A stretch of DNA of 64,000 nt from Crossiella cryophila. GTDB lineage: Bacteria > Actinomycetota > Actinomycetes > Mycobacteriales > Pseudonocardiaceae. The DNA is taken from NCBI RefSeq assembly GCF_014204915.1, contig NZ_JACHMH010000001.1:9089501-9153500 (forward strand), in the 5' to 3' direction. Both the position numbers and the translations under genes were made by a program. Below, piece after piece: positions 61,809-64,000 of this stretch. The notes below the pieces were generated by a model. It did no database searches. It saw only the letters and a list, made by a program, of their open reading frames with translations, and was not told the origin of the DNA. Numbering within the stretch: the first letter of the stretch is position 1; every line of letters begins with the position of its first letter.

Positions 61809-62456
61809 TCAGCCGCTGGGGGGACCGACGTGGTCGGCGAGCCAGGCGGTCAGCGGGGCCAGCGCCCGCCAGTGCTTGCGCACCCGGGTCAGGCATTCCC
61901 GTTCGTGCAGGTAGTCGCCGGGTTCCCAGGCCCGGCTCGCGTGCAGCGAGCGGTGCCGCAGCAGGTCGAGCCGGGGGTGGTCGGCCTCGACACCACGCGG
62001 GCGGGTCTTCATGACATCGCCCTGCACCGACCAGCCCGCCTTGGTGAGCTTGGCCAGGACCTTGACCAGTTCGCCGCCGCGCCGGTCCTCGGCCACCGCG
62101 GTGCGGTAGCGGGCCACCTGGTCGGTCGCCAGCCGGTAGCAGCCACCGGCGAGCATCAGCCCGTTCGCGGAGATCTGCACGTAGTAGGTGGACTCCCCCA
62201 GCTCACCCCCGGCCAGCGCGCCAGCCGCGGTCTTGTAGGGCGACTTGTCGTGGCTGAACCGGACATCCCGGTACGGCCGGAACAACTTGCCCGCGCCGAA
62301 CTCCTCTTCCAGCTCGGCCAGCATCGCGAGCATCGGCGCCCGGACATCCTGGTCGTAGGTGTCCTTGTGATCGGTCCAGTAGGCCTTGGAGTTGTCAGCC
62401 TCCAGACCGTCGTAGAAGTCAACGGCGTGCTCGCCGAACCCGGTGAATCCCATCAT
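61809..62456 (-). CDS. DUF2461 protein, second copy of a tandem pair
   Basis: 215 aa of the DUF2461 family: FGEHAVDFYDGLEADNSKAYWTDHK, FRPYRDVRFSHDKSPYKTAAG, VMKTRPRGVEADHPRLDLLRHRSL, and a C-terminal WLADHVG. Function unknown. It starts within the stop of the upstream copy (ATGA overlap) and shares most motifs with it, so the pair arose by tandem duplication. Confidence 0.88.
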   Translation of the reverse strand: MMGFTGFGEHAVDFYDGLEADNSKAYWTDHKDTYDQDVRAPMLAMLAELEEEFGAGKLFRPYRDVRFSHDKSPYKTAAGALAGGELGESTYYVQISANGLMLAGGCYRLATDQVARYRTAVAEDRRGGELVKVLAKLTKAGWSVQGDVMKTRPRGVEADHPRLDLLRHRSLHASRAWEPGDYLHERECLTRVRKHWRALAPLTAWLADHVGPPSG

Positions 62457-63106
62457 CGCCGCCACTGGTCGCTGAGGCCGACATGGTCGGCACACCATTC
62501 GTTGATCGCGTTCAGTTCCCGCCAGCCCAGCCGGACGCGTTCCAGGCATTCCGGGCCGTGCAGGTCGTCGTCAGGGGGCCAGCGCCGGGCGACGTAGATG
62601 GAGCGGTGCCGCAGGAGGTCCAGGCGCGGGTGCTCGGGGTCGGCGCCACGGGGTTTGGTCTTCATGACGTCGCCACACACCTCCCAGCCCTTCTTGACCA
62701 ACTTGGCCAGGATGACCCGGAACTGCTCCCCGCGCCGCTCGTCGTCCACGGCGGTGCGATAGCGGGCGAGCTGGTCCGGGGCCATCGCGAAGGACCCGCC
62801 GCCGATCATGAGCCCCTCGGCGCCGACCTCCACATACCAGGCCCCGCCGCCACGCCCCTGCTCGACGACGCCGCCGCAGTGGTCCTTGTAGGGGCGTTTG
62901 TCCTTGCTGAAGCGGACGTCGCGGTAGGGGCGGAACACCTTGCCCGCGCCGAACTCGGGTTCGAGTTCGGTGAGCAGGCGTTCCATGGGGGCGCGGATGT
63001 CGCGGTCGTAGACGGGCTTGTTGTCGGTCCAGTAGGACTTGGAGTTGTCGGCCACCAGCCCGTCGAAGAAGTCGACCGCGTACTCCCCGAACCCCGAGAA
63101 CTCCAT
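62453..63106 (-). CDS. DUF2461 protein, first copy of a tandem pair
   Basis: 217 aa. Closely similar to the neighbour: FGEYAVDFFDGLVADNSKSYWTDNK, FRPYRDVRFSKDKRPYKDHCGG, DVMKTKPRGADPEHPRLDLLRHRS, WCADHVGLS. ATG 63106 chosen; an in-frame start further upstream lacks family support. Both copies keep the same conserved residues, so both may be functional. Confidence 0.88.
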   Translation of the reverse strand: MEFSGFGEYAVDFFDGLVADNSKSYWTDNKPVYDRDIRAPMERLLTELEPEFGAGKVFRPYRDVRFSKDKRPYKDHCGGVVEQGRGGGAWYVEVGAEGLMIGGGSFAMAPDQLARYRTAVDDERRGEQFRVILAKLVKKGWEVCGDVMKTKPRGADPEHPRLDLLRHRSIYVARRWPPDDDLHGPECLERVRLGWRELNAINEWCADHVGLSDQWRR

Positions 63107-63380
63107 GCGGCGCAGCCTACGACCGCCCCCCGACACTCCCCGATCCGGCTAACCAGGGTTCACAAACCCGGACGGGGCGGGGGTTGGGGTTGGGGGTGAA
63201 AACCCCACGACGAGGGTTCTCGTGTGTTCTCCGTACGGCCTGGAGCTTGCTGACCGCGCCTCGCCGAGTGGCCCCTGCTCTTGATCTAAAACCCAAAGTC
63301 AAGATCAAGGGCGTCCTCGCCGGACGGGCAGAAATCAAAGGATGGGGGGGAAAGTCAAGAGCAGAGAACAGTGCTCGTAC
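63107..63380. other. Non-coding spacer upstream of the DUF2461 pair
   Basis: 274 bases without a gene; G-rich runs around 63,175-63,200 and a run of G at 63,343. The next 400 bases hold the two repeat structures listed separately, so the whole 63,107-63,773 gap is non-coding. Confidence 0.5.
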
Positions 63381-63529
63381 GGTTCCCCCATCCCCGTCAG
63401 CCCTCCGATACCAAACCACATCCCGGGCAAGCGGCCCGTTGCGGTTGAGAGGCTAGGGCGGCGGCAGGTTGCAGGCCGCTTGCCCGGGATGCGGTGTGTC
63501 CTCTCCAGGCTGACGGGGATGGGGGAACC
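63381..63529. repeat. 149-bp nested palindrome (MITE/REP-like)
   Basis: Outer arms 63381-63402 and 63508-63529 are a perfect 22-bp inverted repeat (GGTTCCCCCATCCCCGTCAG, then CC, on the left). Inner arms 63419-63436 and 63474-63491 are a perfect 18-bp inverted repeat (CATCCCGGGCAAGCGGCC). The 16-base spacers between them are only partly complementary. No transposase gene or target duplication is obvious. It may be a miniature element or a structured transcript. Confidence 0.75.
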
Positions 63530-63597
63530 GCTCGGGGAGTGTTGAAAAGCCACCCCGGCCGCCTGTTCGGGCTTCGCCCGCACGCAATCGCCCAAGG

Positions 63598-63780
63598 CGT
63601 ACAAGAACGGCCAACACTGGGTACGACAACGGCCAACACGCGCGGAGGGGGTTCGAACTCGAACCCCTCGCCGGCGTGTTGGCCGTTGTCGTACGGTGTG
63701 TTGGCCGTTATGGGACGGCACGTTGGCCGTTCTGGTACGCCGTGTTGGCTGTTGTTGTGCGGGGGGTTGGGTGTTAGCGG
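63598..63780. repeat. Array of 22-bp GTTGGCCGTT repeats with a 21-bp perfect hairpin
   Basis: Six full copies plus a degenerate seventh of a 22-bp unit with core TGTTGGCCGTTnTnGTACG: two in inverted orientation (63598-63619, 63620-63641), four direct (63674-63695, 63696-63717, 63718-63739, 63740-63761) and a partial one reaching 63780, overlapping the gltD stop. The central arms 63621-63641 and 63674-63694 form a perfect 21-bp stem with an inner GGGGTTCGA/TCGAACCCC hairpin. It probably terminates gltD transcription and may be an expanding intergenic repeat. Confidence 0.8.
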
Positions 63781-64000
63781 ACTGCCAGGGGGACCAGGTT
63801 GGGGCGGACTGGGCTGGGGAGGGTGCTGGCGCCGGTTAGGTAGGTGTCTACGGCGTGGGCGGCTGAGCGGCCTTCGGCGATTGCCCAGACGACCAGGGAG
63901 GCTCCTCGGTGGGCGTCGCCGCAGACGAAGACGCCGGGGGCGTCTGTTTGCCAGTCGGAGCCGCAGGAGATGGAGCCTCGTTTGTTCAGGTCGATGCCCA
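63774..64000 (-). CDS. gltD: Glutamate synthase small subunit, C-terminal fragment
   Basis: The last 74 codons of a gene entering from the right edge. Translation on the minus strand reads GIDLNKRGSISCGSDWQT, DAPGVFVCGDAHRGASLVVWAI and AEGRSAAHAVDTYLTG, the FAD/NADPH-domain ending of the NADPH-dependent glutamate synthase beta subunit. Stop TAA at 63774-63776 lies within the 22-bp repeat array. More A-ending codons are used than in upstream neighbours. Confidence 0.93.
   Translation of the reverse strand, partial: GIDLNKRGSISCGSDWQTDAPGVFVCGDAHRGASLVVWAIAEGRSAAHAVDTYLTGASTLPSPVRPNLVPLAVR

Noticed and set aside
63598-63780. CRISPR array.
   Set aside because: The repeats are adjacent 22-bp units without unique spacers, and no cas genes are present.

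Overview
The window is a high-GC (roughly 70 %) actinobacterial chromosome segment. The gene repertoire points to the Pseudonocardiales (Amycolatopsis/Crossiella/Kutzneria type): SigB/RsbW and SigC-like sigma modules, an AfsR-type regulator, a DasR-type chitinase promoter, a urease cluster in mycobacterial order and nearly all G/C third codon positions. The genus is my inference. I found no tRNA, rRNA, CRISPR array or complete insertion sequence.

Layout. 1-12.2 kb is a purine and ureide catabolism island: a partial PucR regulator, divergent uraD-uraH-uricase, an NCS2 permease, a three-subunit xanthine dehydrogenase with 8-oxoguanine deaminase, allantoinase, allantoicase and a MocA-type cofactor protein. 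It converts (8-oxo)guanine/xanthine to urea plus ureidoglycolate. A complete urease operon (ureABCFGD, 57.2-61.7 kb) could consume the urea. 12.5-15.9 kb holds a protein with a permuted phosphohistidine/PEP-binding architecture and an MFS transporter. 15.9-26 kb is regulator-rich: a degenerate esterase behind a perfect operator, an orphan response regulator, an XRE-TPR regulator divergent from a small peptide with five D-I/L-G-H-P repeats, a nitric oxide synthase and a giant AfsR-like regulator. 26-33 kb has DedA, a SulP-carbonic anhydrase fusion and a general-stress sigma module. 33-43.4 kb has a PBP4-type peptidase, a DUF4429/SHOCT protein, a GH18 chitinase with tandem DasR-like sites, a YbaB/WXG100-like cassette, a HAD phosphatase and an aminotransferase.

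The most interesting region is 43.5-54.2 kb. It contains a metallophore-type ABC importer, an isocyanide (isonitrile) synthase, a cytochrome P450, a SigC-like ECF sigma factor, a zinc-finger membrane protein, a DHA2 exporter and a Tat-exported DJ-1/PfpI protein resembling isonitrile hydratase. The same promoter, GGGAAC-N17-CGAC with exactly 17 bases between the boxes, lies before three transcription units: the importer, the P450/isonitrile synthase pair, and the zinc-finger/exporter pair. This ties synthesis, export and uptake together and suggests an undescribed SigC-controlled isonitrile metallophore (possibly a chalkophore). An iron box lies between the hydratase-like gene and a DUF2218 gene. 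A 44-residue Cys-containing leader ORF with a strong ribosome binding site follows the P450 promoter.

The right end has thioesterase, pyruvate kinase and VanZ-like genes, the urease operon, tandem DUF2461 genes, two structured intergenic repeats and the C-terminal end of gltD.
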